Assembly (NCBI GenBank): GCA_001953115.1
Contig: LSSL01000147.1
Span: 1 to 26,217 of the forward strand
Reading direction: 5' to 3'
Length of the DNA: 26,217 nt
Source: Smittium mucronatum
Taxonomy: Eukaryota; Kickxellomycota; Harpellomycetes; Harpellales; Legeriomycetaceae
In this document: positions 1 through 12,800 of the stretch, piece by piece
How the letters are laid out: the number at the start of each line of letters is the position of its first letter
Position numbering within the stretch: the stretch's first letter is position 1
Notes under the pieces: model-generated
The model's input: only the letters and a program-made list of their open reading frames with translations
Told to the model about the DNA's origin: nothing
Database searches by the model: none
Program-made: the position numbers and the translations under genes

Positions 1-163
1 ATATTTTGAATTACCCAATAACTCTATTTTTTATCTTAGAACTATGTTTCCAAATTAGGAAAGTAGTAAAAATTTAATAGGAAAGTGTCTGTTCTCAAAG
101 AGAATCTCCCATATTTAGACCTCGAAAGGGTTTAGTCTATTAGTGATAATTAGCCAGGATTGA

Positions 164-421
164 TTTAAAAAAGTGAATAAAAAATTATTAAGGATAATTG
201 CCAATTATCAAATCAATGGAACTAGCGATCCAAATAATCAGCAAATTAATAAACGCTTATTCACCAATAAATTGGTTTTATTAAATGTGATTTCTGGATT
301 GGTTAAAATACCAAAAAAATATCACTTAATTATCAATCGAAGGCAAAAAATTTTACAATTTAATTACAATATCATTATTGATTTGGAAATGGTGATTAGA
401 GTTTTGATTCGCCAAGAGTGA
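164..421 (+). other. open frame of unknown status, possible 3'-terminal exon
   Basis: A stop-free frame runs from just after a TGA at 161-163 to a TGA at 419-421, about 85 codons. It has no ATG near its start; its first start-like codon is a GTG at 173. The residue mix in the second half (LVKIPKKYHL, then DLEMVIRVLIRQE at the end) looks more protein-like than the usual chance frames in this AT-rich window. It lies about 150 bp upstream of the eIF3i start codon on the same strand. It could be the last exon of a gene entering from the left edge, with an acceptor such as the AG near 190. I recognise no family, and a chance open frame is an equally good reading. Confidence 0.2.
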
Positions 422-569
422 GGCGGTTATACAATGGCAGCGAAATAGGTTTTTATGTTTTTTGTTTATATGCGAATTCTAATTTATTTCTTGAAGGTGA
501 GTTTTTGTTCGGTTTATATATTTAGATCTTTCATAATTTCTCGCGTCAACACGAAACTCCACATAGATC
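422..569 (+). promoter_or_regulatory. eIF3i promoter / 5'UTR region
   Basis: This is the 148-bp gap between the upstream open frame and the eIF3i start codon. It contains a TATA-like stretch (TTTATATATTTAG) at about 512-524, roughly 50 bp before the ATG. In such AT-rich DNA that motif has little weight. I see no other specific regulatory site. Confidence 0.2.
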
Positions 570-1706
570 ATGGTAAAGACATTCGTTTTATTTTTCATCT
601 ATTGTAATACTTTTATTATTCCACTTTCTATCTTTTTTAATTGGAATTTTGAATTTATTAATTTTTTAATCGTAAAGGAATGAAGTTAATTATTTTTTAT
701 ATCTTTCGGATTTTAATAGAAACCCATTCTTCTTCAAGGTCATACAAGACCTCTAACTCAAATTAAATATAATCGTGAGGGTGATTTGTTGTTTACTGTT
801 GCTAAGGATACGACGGTTAATGTTTGGTATTCGCATAATGGTGAAAGATTGGGCACTTATAATGGTCACATGGGAGCTATTTGGACTGTTGATGTAAGTA
901 ACGACTCGACTTTATTGCTTACTGGAGCAGCTGACAATTCGGTTATACTATGGAATGTGAAAACAGGAAAGAAATTACATAAATGGGATGTAGATACAGC
1001 TGTGAAAAGAGTTGAATTTTCCCCTGATAATCAATATATGCTTTTTGTTACCGAAAAAAGAATGGGCTTTCAAGACATGATTTACATATTCAAGATCGAT
1101 CATAATTCAGAAAAGCAATCAGATGCTCCCGTTAAAGTTATTATTCCTGGAACTTCCAAAGTGACAGTTGCCGCTTGGAGTTTCTTTAACAAGTATATTG
1201 TAGCTGGCCATGAAGATGGATCTGTGACTTTATATGATTGGAAAGAGACTGACCCAGAAAAGCAGGTCGTTAGGACCAAACAAGTCCATTCAGCTACCAT
1301 TACTGATCTCCAGACATCAAGAGACAAGACCTACCTTATAACCTCTTCAAAAGATAAGACAGCTCAGTTGTTAGATCTCGAGACGTTGGATATTCTCAAG
1401 TTGTACCAAACTGACACTTCTCTCAATACTGCTACCATAGTACCAGATCGTGACTTTGTTGTTTTGGGTGGTGGTCAGGCCGCAAGTGAGGTTACAACCA
1501 CTAGTTCTCACCAAGGTAAATTCGAGTCTAGATTTTATCATGAAATTTTTGAACATGAAGTCGGGCGTGTCAGAGGTCATTTCGGTCCCATAAACACAGT
1601 TAACGTTTCACCTAAAGGCGACAGCTTTTCAACAGGAGGAGAGGATGGTTATGTCCGAGTACACTTTTTTGATGATGATTATTTCAACTTCAATTTCGAA
1701 TATTAA
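570..1706 (+). CDS. TIF34: eukaryotic translation initiation factor 3 subunit i (eIF3i / TIF34), two exons
   Basis: Spliced model is join(570..572, 720..1706), 329 residues, close to the family's usual 325-347. Exon 1 contributes only the ATG. Exon 2 opens with KPILLQGHTRPLTQIKYNR, matching the conserved eIF3i N-terminus, which an unspliced start at 786 would lose. eIF3i is a seven-bladed WD40 propeller that joins eIF3b and eIF3g in the cytosolic eIF3 complex, which loads mRNA and initiator tRNA on the 40S subunit. Visible hallmarks are NVWYS (about 35-39), SVILWNV (about 75-81), GHEDGSVTLYDW (about 164-175), the signature VVLGGGQAASEVTTTS (about 248-263), GRVRGHFGPINTV (about 283-295) and GGEDGYVRVH (about 307-316). 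The acidic/aromatic C-terminus ending YFNFNFEY is also typical. There are no internal frameshifts. The family assignment is secure; the first exon rests on splice-site logic. Confidence 0.95.
573..719 (+). other. eIF3i intron 1, directly after the start codon
   Basis: This is a 147-nt intron with donor ATG|GTAAAG and acceptor TTTTAATAG|AAACCC. It is phase 0 and falls exactly between codon 1 (ATG) and codon 2 (AAA). Removing it gives MKPILLQGH, the conserved start of eIF3i. There is no in-frame ATG in exon 2 ahead of the first propeller blade, so splicing is needed for a normal start. Confidence 0.85.
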
Positions 1707-3478
1707 TCATTCGACGGTTTCAGCATCTTTCGATCATTGACTTTTTCAATAGTTTTTTTTTTTGAATTATAAAGTAATAGGTTTTTATATGGATTTTTTA
1801 ACCTCTTTTAACCATGTTGTGATTTCGTAAAAAAATCGTCTGATATATTAATACTGAATTGAGGCTAAATTACTATAAGAAAAAAAGTTTACCCGGATCA
1901 AGCCGTTGGATTTTGGTTGGATTTCCACTTTTTTTTGAAATGGAAAACTTATATAAGTCCGAATATCACCTAAAAAGCTTCCATCTCAAATTAAAATATC
2001 AATTTTTTAGCCATTTGTTTATTTTAAAATTAATCTAGCGTGTTTGAATGTTTTTTTCAAATTTTTAATAATGTGGTTGGGATGAATATTGAAAGTATTT
2101 TTAAACAAAAAATTCTTAGCCTTAATTTAATATTAAATTATTATTTTCCTAGATTAATTAAGTTTTTAATCTACAGTTAACCCTTTGAGTAATAAAAATA
2201 AAAATTGGAATTTTCAGTTTAAAAATTATTTTAAAAATACATAAATAGAAACCTCTCAGAAAATTTATAAAAAATTATCTTAAATTTGTATTAAGCATTT
2301 ATTTTTGGATATTAAAAATATTTAGACTTTTAACTTTTTTTATTACATAATAACTAATGTGCTAAATTTTAATGAGTTTTGATAAAATATAAAAATTAGG
2401 TGATATTAAAAAATATGAGTTGCTACAAAATTTCTAATGACATAATTCTCAATTTAGATTTATATGTACTAAATTAGTGAAAATGTATTTAATTTGATAA
2501 CTTATCATAAACCTTTTAATTATTCTTATTTTTTATCAATAAATATATTGTATTTCTTGTATTTTTCAAAGATTAAGTTGTATAATTAACTGTTTGGATG
2601 TTATTTATAATAGAATCTATTTAAATTAGAAAAAAAAGAAGAATCTTGAAACTATTTTTATACATAGAGAATTTCAAAAAAAAAAATTAAGGAAAATATC
2701 TAAAATACTCCAAAGGCTGTGAGAAAATATTTAAATGAAAAAATAAAAGATAAAGAGATAAAAATGTTTTGTCTATCACTCTCTATCGTTATAGAAGTTC
2801 CATCCATGCCGAAATTTTTTCATAAATTAAAATCAAAGAAAATCGAAATTTTATATCAACCACAAAAAATTTTGAAAATTCGAGAAAAAACAGGATAACC
2901 GAAAAATAATTAAAAAACATATTTATAATTTTTTTTTAGCATTCTTTGAAAAATAATATAAATTCTCATACTTTCTCAACCTATATTTTTATAAGACTCT
3001 TTATTATAAGTCATTTTTATCACATTATAAATTCAAATATAAAATTCAAGTTACATTTAATAAAATAAAATAAATTCAACAAATAAAAATTATAAAATGT
3101 CTGTATAAAATTATTTTACCACCCATTTAAAGAGTAAATTTAAACATATTTTTTTAAAATTTCTAGAGAACATATGTTAAACATTAATTTTGAATAAAAC
3201 TAAAACCTTCTTATTATAAAACATTGAAATTTTATATTCAAAATGGTAAAAATAATTACCCTAAATTATTGATTTTTTGACTTATAAAATTATTTTTTAA
3301 CAATATTAAAAGTATCATATTATAATTTTAGACCAAATTAAGGATTAAGAAATGTTTTTAAGCAATTAATATTATGTAATATGTTAAACAGTATATATAT
3401 ATTTATTTATACTTTTATAAAACTAAAAAATAAAATAAAAAAACATATTTTATAAGAAAAATAAACAATAATGGATAT

Positions 3479-3496
3479 GTTTATGTTTATGTTTAT
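3479..3496 (+). repeat. short (GTTTAT)3 tandem repeat
   Basis: Three perfect copies of the hexamer GTTTAT lie in otherwise irregular AT-rich sequence. This is simple slippage-type repeat; no function is suggested. Confidence 0.6.
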
Positions 3497-3731
3497 AGTA
3501 GAAAATCGAATTTAGTAAACTATAATCTATATAGGTCGCTAGGATAGAAAAAATGTGAATCACTATTTTTATTTTGTAAGTTAATAATTAAATGAATTAA
3601 AATTAAAACTCACAATTCAAAAATAATCTATATCTAAAAAAAAACATTGAAATTAAGATTTGAACCGCCTCATCCCAAAAATAATAAAAAATGAGCAAAA
3701 GGATGTACCGAAGAGGAATAATTTTAGAAAT

Positions 3732-3768
3732 GATGAGAATTTTATTTTATTTCTCATCGTTTTTTTTT
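3732..3768 (+). repeat. hairpin followed by a T run
   Basis: GATGAGAA (3732-3739) and TTCTCATC (3751-3758) form a perfect 8-bp inverted repeat around an 11-nt loop, followed almost at once by nine T residues. It looks like a bacterial intrinsic terminator or a small transcript's end, but no gene ends here and the host is eukaryotic. Chance is likely. Confidence 0.35.
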
Positions 3769-5549
3769 AGATTTATGACTTTGAAAGTAATTTTTTTGCG
3801 AAAAATAAAATAAAAATTTCGGGAATATATATTAATTTTATAAATGTTAATACATAATATGTATGAATGGTTTATATATTGCATATGCTTAAATGGTTTT
3901 TTTCAAAAAGTCAGGATGAAATATATTAAACCTGAAAAATTCATCAAATTCTGATATAAATGCATAGAAAATATTTTTTGCCATTGATTTCCGTCAAAAG
4001 AATTGGAAAAAATTAGGCAAAAAACATTTATAAGATTTACTTATAGCTTTTTTGATTTTATTCATTTATTTTCTAATCAGATAAACGAAATTGTATTTTT
4101 TATTCTATTTTGGAGCCTAAAAATAGTATGAAGTCCTTTTTTTCTTTCTAATTATTATTTTTTATTTGATGGTTAATTTTTCTTAATCAATAATTAGGAA
4201 CTATAGTGAATTGAATAGTTATAATAATGATAGCTATACTTTAACACTTGTCCTGAAAGAGTAAAAATGGGTAATATATATTTAATAAAATCTATTTGAA
4301 ATGGAAAAAAAATCGCTTGCGTAAGCAATTTTTTGAAATTTATTTTATCTTATTTTAAGTCTTATCCAAAAGAAAAAAAACATCTAATTTTTTTATTTCG
4401 AAAAAATTTTGCGGAAAAAAATGACTGATAAAAACATATTGTACACACATTTTTCTGAGTTCGCGAAAAATTCCAGATTTTATTTATTTTTTTCAGATTT
4501 TTCTACAGATTAACACCAAAATATTACATATTATTCATGGGATAAATATTGGATAAAACATTTCAGTTTAGTTTGGATTCCTCGATTTATCGAAATTATT
4601 AAAAATTCTTTGCATAAGCCATATTTCAAGAATTTAGGGCGTTCAAAATTAAAATTATTTGAAATATGTGAAACAGAAAAAATTCTAAAATATTCTCCCA
4701 AACTTCAAAAAATTCCGAAATTAATTATTTAATTGAAAATAATTAAAAAGCTTAAAGATAAATCAAAATGACAATTGATTTATAATTAAATAGATATGAT
4801 AATTAAAAAAATTATCATTATTGTATAAATAATATATTATTAAAGTATTTCTAATAACTCATTTATAAAATCAATAAGACTTTATCATTGTGATTATATA
4901 TGAATGAAATATTGATTTATGAAAAAAATCTGTCAATAGAAACACGTAAAACAAATTTTATGAAAAAATAAAATAATACAGATAAATTTTGAAATAGAGA
5001 CTAGAAGTTTAAAAAATAAAATCAAATAAATCAAATAATATGGATTAAACTAATGAATTTTTTTGAATCATCGATATTAACTATGAGTAAAATCACTCTA
5101 AAAAAAGTAATTAAAATCTATCTTTTTCGATATTTGTGAAATTAATAAATCACAATATTGTTGATTTAACAAAAAAAATTAGGCAATAAATTATATGGCT
5201 TTTTTTAAAAAAAAATTCGAAAATGGAATGAAATATTTATTATTCAAATTTAAGTTTTATTCCAATAAATATAATATAAGATTAAATTAAATTTATTATC
5301 AGAGATTTTTAAAATTATCCCCAAAAGAAAAATCTATGCTCAAAATTTCTAAAAAATACCTATCTAAAAAAGCCTCAAAAAAATCCGGATTTTCGATTTA
5401 ATTAGATTCTATTTAAAATATTTCTACAAAAAAGTTAATTCAGGATGCTAAAAAAAATTATTGCTAATTTATAAATAAAAATGGTAAAAATAATAAATAA
5501 AAAAATCTATGATTAAGAATAATATATATTCGTGTGTATATATTGAAGA

Positions 5550-5604
5550 AATAAAAACTTTAAATATAAAATAATAAAAACTTTGAATATAAAATAATAA
5601 AAAT
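5550..5604 (+). repeat. 23-bp tandem repeat, 2.4 copies
   Basis: The unit AATAAAAACTTTRAATATAAAAT occurs at 5550-5572 and 5573-5595 with one A/G difference, followed by a partial third copy from 5596. This is a small minisatellite in the gene-poor stretch. Confidence 0.7.
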
Positions 5605-8411
5605 CAAATAATAAATTTTTATAAAAAAAGGTAATAAAATCCCTAAAATTCAGCTTAGCTTATAAATATCACTCTCAAATAAATTCCCTTAAAATTGTAT
5701 ATAAATATATATTTAAAAATCAATTTTTTATTCTCTAAAATAAAAATTATACATGCTCATGGTTATACAGAATATCGGTTCAAGAATATAGAAAAATTAT
5801 ACATTATAAAAAAATGGAATATTTAGTAAAAAAGTTTATATACTTTTAAATTATCTCAAAGTGTTGTTTTATTAAAAAAAACTGGGGAAATATATAAATT
5901 TTTATGAACCTTTTTGGAATTAAAATCTTTTGATAAAATTAAATAATACTTAGAAATAATTTTAAAATCGAATCGGTATTTTTATTCCGTGCTTTTTTAA
6001 AAAAATTTGATATCAGAGCTAACAAAACTTATCGTCAAAATAATCATATTAAATTTGATATATAAAGATAAAAGTTTCGACTTATCATTATATACATTTT
6101 TTAAAAGGACTTAAGATTTCGCTTTCTCAGTATTTCTATTAGATAATATACTTATTTTATCAAAAAGTGGGCATAATATACTTGATAAACCATAGGAAAA
6201 AATTTTAATACAAAGAAAAGGAAATGATCTTAAAATACCTCCTTAGGTATAAATATTTTTTTAAAAGAAAAAATCACTCCAAAAATCTAAAAAGCGTAAG
6301 ATTTCATTATATATATGTCTCCAAAATTAATCCTATGACAAAAATAGATTATAGCTCTTATCAGAGCTTTCTAATAATAATATCTCTGAAATGAAAGAGT
6401 TTGAAAAATTATAAGAAAGAAATTTTTTGTATTTATTAGATTGAGCTGATTTTATCTAATTAAAAATATTATTTATTTATATAAAATATGAAAAATATTC
6501 ATCATTTTTAAGTATTTCCCAATAGAAAGTTTTCATTAAAAGTTTAATTTAGTGTTGTAATGTAAAATTTATGATTTATAAACCCTCTAAAACTTTTTCA
6601 TTGGAAGAATAATATTTTTAGATCAAGTAAATCCATTGATTATTTTTACATAGAGGAAAAAATATTAAAAAAATGGTCTAGAAGGGTTAAAAAAATTAAA
6701 ATCTGATATTTTTGACCAATAACTGCAATTTTATGATATTGGAATATAAATAAGTCAAATTGCTGAAAATTTATTCCAATGGGTGTCATTTTTTATTTTT
6801 CACTGCATAATAATCTGAATTTCTAAGCGAAGATCTGATATATTTTTATGAGCGAAAATTATATTTTGAAATAATCCAATGGTAAGCCTTTAAATTTAAA
6901 CATGAAATAAGTAGCCAGTATAATCAATACTATTATCATTTGAAAATCTGGGCTAAACTTTTTTCGTTCAAATTATAAAATGGGAAAATTATTTATGAGA
7001 AAAGTTAAAATGATCAAAAAAAGAAATACCATTTTGGATTTTATTCCCTTATTTCATACCATTTAGATCTTTTGAATGATTTAAAAAGGTATAATAGAAT
7101 TAATACTTAGAAATGTACTGTAGGTAACATTTTTTGATATTATTTAATCCTTGAGTTAAATTTTATTTGATTTATTTGTTATAGGTCAAAGAAATTAAAT
7201 TTTTTTCAAAAACAGCGGCTAAATATTCGAGAGGTTTTAAAAAAGAGGACACATAGCTATTTTGGAAAATATCATACTTGATTCACAAAAATCTTTTTAT
7301 GAAAAGGAATTTTTATGTGAAAAGGTCCAACCCCCTGTTAATATTATTTTCCATCGATCTATACATATTTTGAAAGTTGGTATAATGATGCACCATTTAT
7401 ACATGTCTAATATTAAATTAATTTTCATAATATAAGGCCAAATATATCATTTTTAAAATTGTTTATAAATAAATAATTTTACCGTAATATTTTTTTTTAA
7501 ATTGAAGAGTAATTTTATATGGTTTGTGAGAGATGATTTCGATAAATGAAATTGGTAACAGAAAACAATAGAAAATTTATCGAAAATATAATGGCATAAA
7601 AAAATGATTATTTTACAAAAAATCTCAATCTATTTTGAGTTATTTTTAATTTTACTCGTTCTTCCAACTCTCTTTCTTTTTGAAATTAAAGTTATGCTCA
7701 ACTTATCTTTTCTTTTGATTTCAACCAAAAAGAAATAATTTTGAACACATTTTTTTGATTTTGAAAAATCCATACACGAGAAATAGACATTTTTCCAAGC
7801 ACCAATGTTTTTTTTTTGGGAATATAAATTTCGATTTTTCAAAAAATTGCATAAAATAATCAAAAATTTCGAAATCCGACATTTTATACTTTTTCGATAT
7901 TTATTCAATTTATAGTTGGTTAATATTAGATCCAGATAAATTAAAAACCATGATTTTTTTTCTTTCTATCAATTTAAAAAATATATAAATTTTCTTTTTT
8001 CAACGATATTTCGTTTTATTTAAACTTTGTGGATTGAATTGAATATGTATTTTCATACTCTTCAATTATTTTTATTGATAAACTGAAAAATTCAATTTTA
8101 TTAGTATTATATTATCTGTAAAGATATTATTTAATCATTTTATTAAATATTTTGATAAAATTATTTGTAGAAATAACATTAATACATGATCCTTTGTATA
8201 AATTTTTACTTTTTTAAAATTAATTTTTTGAAGTTTTTCCTAACAATTATTTCACAAAATCTAAGTTGCCCCACTTAGCCAAGAATACTTTTTTTTCTTT
8301 TTCGAAAAAATCTTTATTAAAACCCAATTTTATTTTTCATATATTTTTATATATTATATCCTCCATTGATTTATTCTTTTTTCCTATAGCATCCTATATT
8401 TTTTTAGAAAT

Positions 8412-8715
8412 ATGAAACCAAAAATTGGCTCTGTTCTTATTGAATTGAAAAACGGCTGCAGCTTTGTCTATTTGTCGGGCAGAAACTAGCCATCAGGTTG
8501 TCTAATTTTAACTCGAGTCCAAAACCTTTAGACTCATTTATCATAGGATTAAATGCCCAAATTTAATCACTGGTGTAATCCTTGCTTACCACAGCAATAA
8601 AGATGTGATAAAATGATTTTTTATCATCAGTAATCCAGATAAAAATAATGGTAATACCATCGATTAACTTAAATATGAAATATAAATGAGGTTTGAAGCG
8701 AGTGATAGATGAGTT
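8412..8715. other. GC-richer island, possible decayed gene or element fragment
   Basis: This segment stands out from its surroundings by richer base composition (for example AACGGCTGCAGC, TTGTCGGGCAG, ACTCGAGTCC). The plus strand has a 25-codon ATG frame at 8412-8489. The minus strand has two short frames with mixed residues, one reading IWITDDKKSFYHIF and one reading GLELKLDN. None is long enough to be a gene and no splice sites join them convincingly. A decayed transposon or pseudogene is the likeliest source. I recognise no family. Confidence 0.3.
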
Positions 8716-9589
8716 AGCATTTTTTTTTATGTAAACAAGAACTTAAAATATCCGGGTTTGTATTAATAATCGCAACATATAGGAATGATTATTTATTCAA
8801 CTAATTCTCATTTTTTAACTCATGTTCTAACATATTCGTAGTAATCTGTATATTTCTAATGTTATTTTTCTAATAGTTATTCTTAGTTGTGTAAATATTT
8901 TCCATATCTATAGAAATATTTCTGATTCTAGTTTCAATTTGATTTTTCAGGTCACTAAAAATATCTTGATCATAAAAAATTATCTTATTTTTTAATATAT
9001 TTTCTTTAAAATCTATGCATATTTCTGAATAAGCCACAGAAAAGTGGTACTTTATTAAGCCAGAATGGTATTTATCAATTCTTAAATCACCAAGACACTC
9101 TCCGGAATTTTTTTTTCACGCAGTAATATATAATGTAGTTGAATCTTTCGAAATATTTAAAATGTTTCACTCTCATATTTATCTTTTTTTTTTCTCGATA
9201 TAAAATTTCTCTGTCAGAATCCAATTCTTCTTATATCTGTTCATTATTTTTAAAATTCAAGCAAAAAAAATTATAATAAATTTTTTTATGGAAGATATTT
9301 ATTTTAATATATTGTTATTACTGTCTTCCGAATTTGGTTTATGTAGAAATTTTATATAGTTTTAATATGAGTATAATGGGAAAAATTATTAGTTTTTTTT
9401 TTATAAATTTGCATGGTACCAATTTTGAAATTATATCACATAGTTCAATATTATTAGATGCTATTGTTTTAAATTTAATTTTGAAACGGATTTGTCACAC
9501 AATGATTAAATATGTAAAATAGTTAATGAATATTAAAATAAATGTTTTAATTTATTGAACTTCGGATTTTTTCTTACATTTTCAGCTTA

Positions 9590-9819
9590 TTACCTGGGAG
9601 GGGTAAATATTTAAAGAAATAATAATAAAAAAAATAAATAAGATCTACGGGTTTGATTGAGCGTTCGGAGGATGGAAGCTTGGTGAAGATATTAGCCATT
9701 TGGAATGGCTAAACTTCAGTATTTATATTTTTTTTAGTTTATTAGCGGCAAATTATCCTTATGGGAGGTTTTCTTTATTGATATATATATTATCTGTAAT
9801 GAAAGTATTGGTTTATTGA
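9590..9819 (+). other. GC-richer island with a 52-codon open frame
   Basis: A richer patch (ACCTGGGAGGGG, then GCGTTCGGAGGATGGAAGC) is followed by a frame open from 9661 to a TGA at 9817-9819 that has no initial ATG. Its first part (AFGGWKLGEDISHLEWLNF) has a protein-like residue mix. It also contains the palindrome AGCCATTTGGAATGGCT at 9694-9710. This could be a remnant of a mobile element or an isolated exon; no family is recognised. Confidence 0.25.
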
Positions 9820-12800
9820 AATGTGGTAAAAATTATGATTTTTTTGGAGTTTCATGATTTTAATCACTATAAATTTTAAAATTGAAAATATGAGGACAAT
9901 TTATTCATAATAAAGAATCGCATATTAAGATTCTGTTATAAATATAAACATAGTTCTCAAAATAGTTACATTTTTTACTTTTAAAAAACGTGATAACTGT
10001 TGTTTCTATTTTGATATAAGATAAAAAATAGTAGAATATATTATTTGGGAAAAAACAGTAACTATAGATTGGATGGATATTTTTATTTATTGCATTTAAT
10101 TTAGATGTTATTTATTAATAATGAATAAATCACTTTAAAAAAATTGATTTGTATCATGATATTTTATTACTCGCTATTCACATAATTTTTGAGCGAATAA
10201 AAATGCTTGTGTATTTTTAATCTTTTAACCTTTGAAAAATAATTCCTCGAAAATCTTATTGTTAATAAAATTGAAAATAAAGTTTAAAATTAGGTCAATT
10301 TAAATAAAATCACAATGAATGTATGTTTTTATTACACTAAAATTTTAAAAAAAAAGAAAAAAAATCGATCTAAAGCCAAAAAACGATATAAAAGATCTAA
10401 TATATTACACAAAGGCTATCCAATATCTTATAAAAATGTGATTAAACTTATCATATTAATATTAAAAATCAAATTAATTACTTAAAACTGAGAAAAAAAA
10501 ATGCCGTAATAGATTTAAAAACTTATTATTTATTTTCAATTTGTATTAGAGCGCATAGTTATAAAATTTATAGCATAAATAGCATTATCGAGTTTTTTGA
10601 TACCATTTTAAACACATTTTTGGGAAAAAATAGTATTAGAACTGAAATAAAATCCTTTGTATAAAATTTTGAAATTTTATAAAATAAAAATTATAGGTAT
10701 TTTTATGTAAAGGTGTTTTAAAAAGCGAATTATGCTATTTTGAAATAAAAACTGCTAATAAATTACATAATTTCTTAAACTCTATTTTTCAAAAAAAAAT
10801 TAGTTAGGTTAATTTATCAATTTTTTAAATAAATCCACTATGGATTAATTTTATTAATCCATTTGAGTATATACGAAGCACATTCGATAACTTTAATATT
10901 TTTTTGTTTAAAATTAGCAATGTTTTTCTATAAAGAAAATAAAAATTATCTAATGGTCACAATATTGGTCAGGCCATTATTTTTTATACAAAAGTTTAAT
11001 TCTTTAGAGGTGAAAAAGAATTTAAATATCCATTTAAAATTTAATTTTTTTATAATTAAATCTTCACCTAAGAGCTTTCACCTTATATCCTACCTTTTAA
11101 CCCAATAAATTGAATTTAAAATTGATTGAAATTTAAGAATAATGCGATGTGTATCATTTCTATTAAATTTAGAATTATACTCCAATTTTTTTATATACTC
11201 GCTATTTATCCAAAAAAATCATATGCATATTCGTTTATATAAATGCTAGTTTTTAAAATTTAAAATCTTCAAAAAAAAAAAAAAACAACCTAAAATCACT
11301 AAAAAAATATAGTTTAGCTCAAAATTATTGATATTATATTCAATACTTATAGCCCAAACCATCTTGAAATAATTTTGGGGCTTAAGTTTTTTACAATACC
11401 AAAGTTTATTTTATTTATACCTGAAAATTTTTAGTTAGAATTCTTATTAATTGGTAAAACAAATTTAAAATTTATAATTGAGTTAGATCCGAAATAGATA
11501 ATTATTAGAAGAATTATAAATATTTGGTATAAACCAAGATAAATGCATCTAAACCCAAAATTTATGTCTAGGTGGATTAAAAACATAATCTTTGAGAAAT
11601 GAATCACAGATTATTTGAAAATTTCAGAATCAAAGTTAAAATATTTTTCTACAAAAATAATTGTACTAAACATCGCAAAGGTCGCAAAGCCACATCAAAA
11701 TTCTTAAATCTAAATGGTGTTAAAATTAGCAATCAGCACATACATAATCTTTATTTATAAGACATTTAGCTTGATAAAATTTTTTATGATGTGTTAAAAT
11801 TGAAAATTAATTAAAAACTATTTTACACTTAAATTGATTTCTTTATAATTTTTAGCTTAATGATTCCAACAATCATAGTATCAAAATTAAAAGTTTTTTT
11901 AAAAAAACGCTTATATTTCTGACATATTATTATAATTGAAAAGAGCTAATATATTTTAAAGTGTTAGTGTATAAATAAATTCTAAAAGTTCTTCATATAA
12001 ACTAATCCTGTTATAAATATCTTAGATATAAAGGATTAATTAATAATATGGATGAGAAATTACTAGCTAGAAAGAAATATAGCCATTTAATGTAAATATT
12101 ATTACTTTTTTATAAATTTATTAAAAAAAATTCTGTACGAAGTATAAAAATAACTTTCAGATATTGAAATTAGAAAAATATTATTGCTTATAATCGAATA
12201 TAATTAAAGTAATAAGAAATCAATTAGGATATATATTCATATTATAAAATATTTTTCCCACGAAAATTGACATAAATAGTGATACATGTTTTAGTAAAAT
12301 AGATAAATATTTGAAATTTCGTAATAGTTTTTATAGTTATAATAAGAAAAAATCATGTTATGAACAATAAATAAAAACAAAAATATATAATAAAAGGCCA
12401 GCAATTAATAAAATATTTGAAAATCTAGAAAAAAAATAAACTTTCATTTTAAACTGGGGTTTTTTGGTTCTTTTTTTTAATAATCCTAATTTTTGTATAG
12501 ATTCGGTTCGCTTAATATTAAATACTCTCTTTCTTGTTTAATATTTAGCTTTATGGAAATATATTAGGAATTTTTGAAAATAATTATGAATTTTTAAATG
12601 TTTTTTATTAGTCATCCAATTGAAGATAGAGAATAAAAAACCGAAGTTTATTTTATTAAATTTTCTAATTCCGCAACTTCTAGCCGAACTTATAATTCCT
12701 CAAATATAATCGAATTTTTTTTTTGAATAAATATAAATAAATTTCCGGCATTAATAGTAATAATTAGTGAAAAAGTAACCCTATATAGCTCTCAAAAACT

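Noticed and set aside
1100..1580. Minus-strand frames inside eIF3i
   Set aside because: They overlap a secure gene on the other strand and show no motif.
786..1706. eIF3i starting at 786 inside the open frame
   Set aside because: The codon at 786 is TTG and the conserved N-terminus lies upstream in the same frame; the intron model recovers it completely.
3645..3680. tRNA-like B box (GGTTCAAATC on the minus strand)
   Set aside because: The sequence around it cannot form a T stem or the rest of a cloverleaf.
7630..7908. 92-codon minus-strand frame
   Set aside because: Begins with TTG, is Lys/Ile/Asn/Phe-rich and lies in AT-rich DNA where such frames arise by chance.
9108..9127. Further copy of the poly(A) insertion (T run followed by CACGCAGTAAT)
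   Set aside because: Resembles the TAAATTCTGCGT inserts but has no flanking direct repeat; could be chance or a very old copy.
9334..9522. 62-codon plus-strand frame
   Set aside because: Hydrophobic low-complexity translation in homopolymer-rich DNA; no family and no conserved neighbour.
10863..11108. 81-codon plus-strand frame
   Set aside because: Begins with TTG, has low-complexity composition, no motif and no splice context.
11261..11297. A15 run with TAAAATC on both sides as an insertion
   Set aside because: The repeat is only 7 bp of AT-rich sequence and does not abut the A run.
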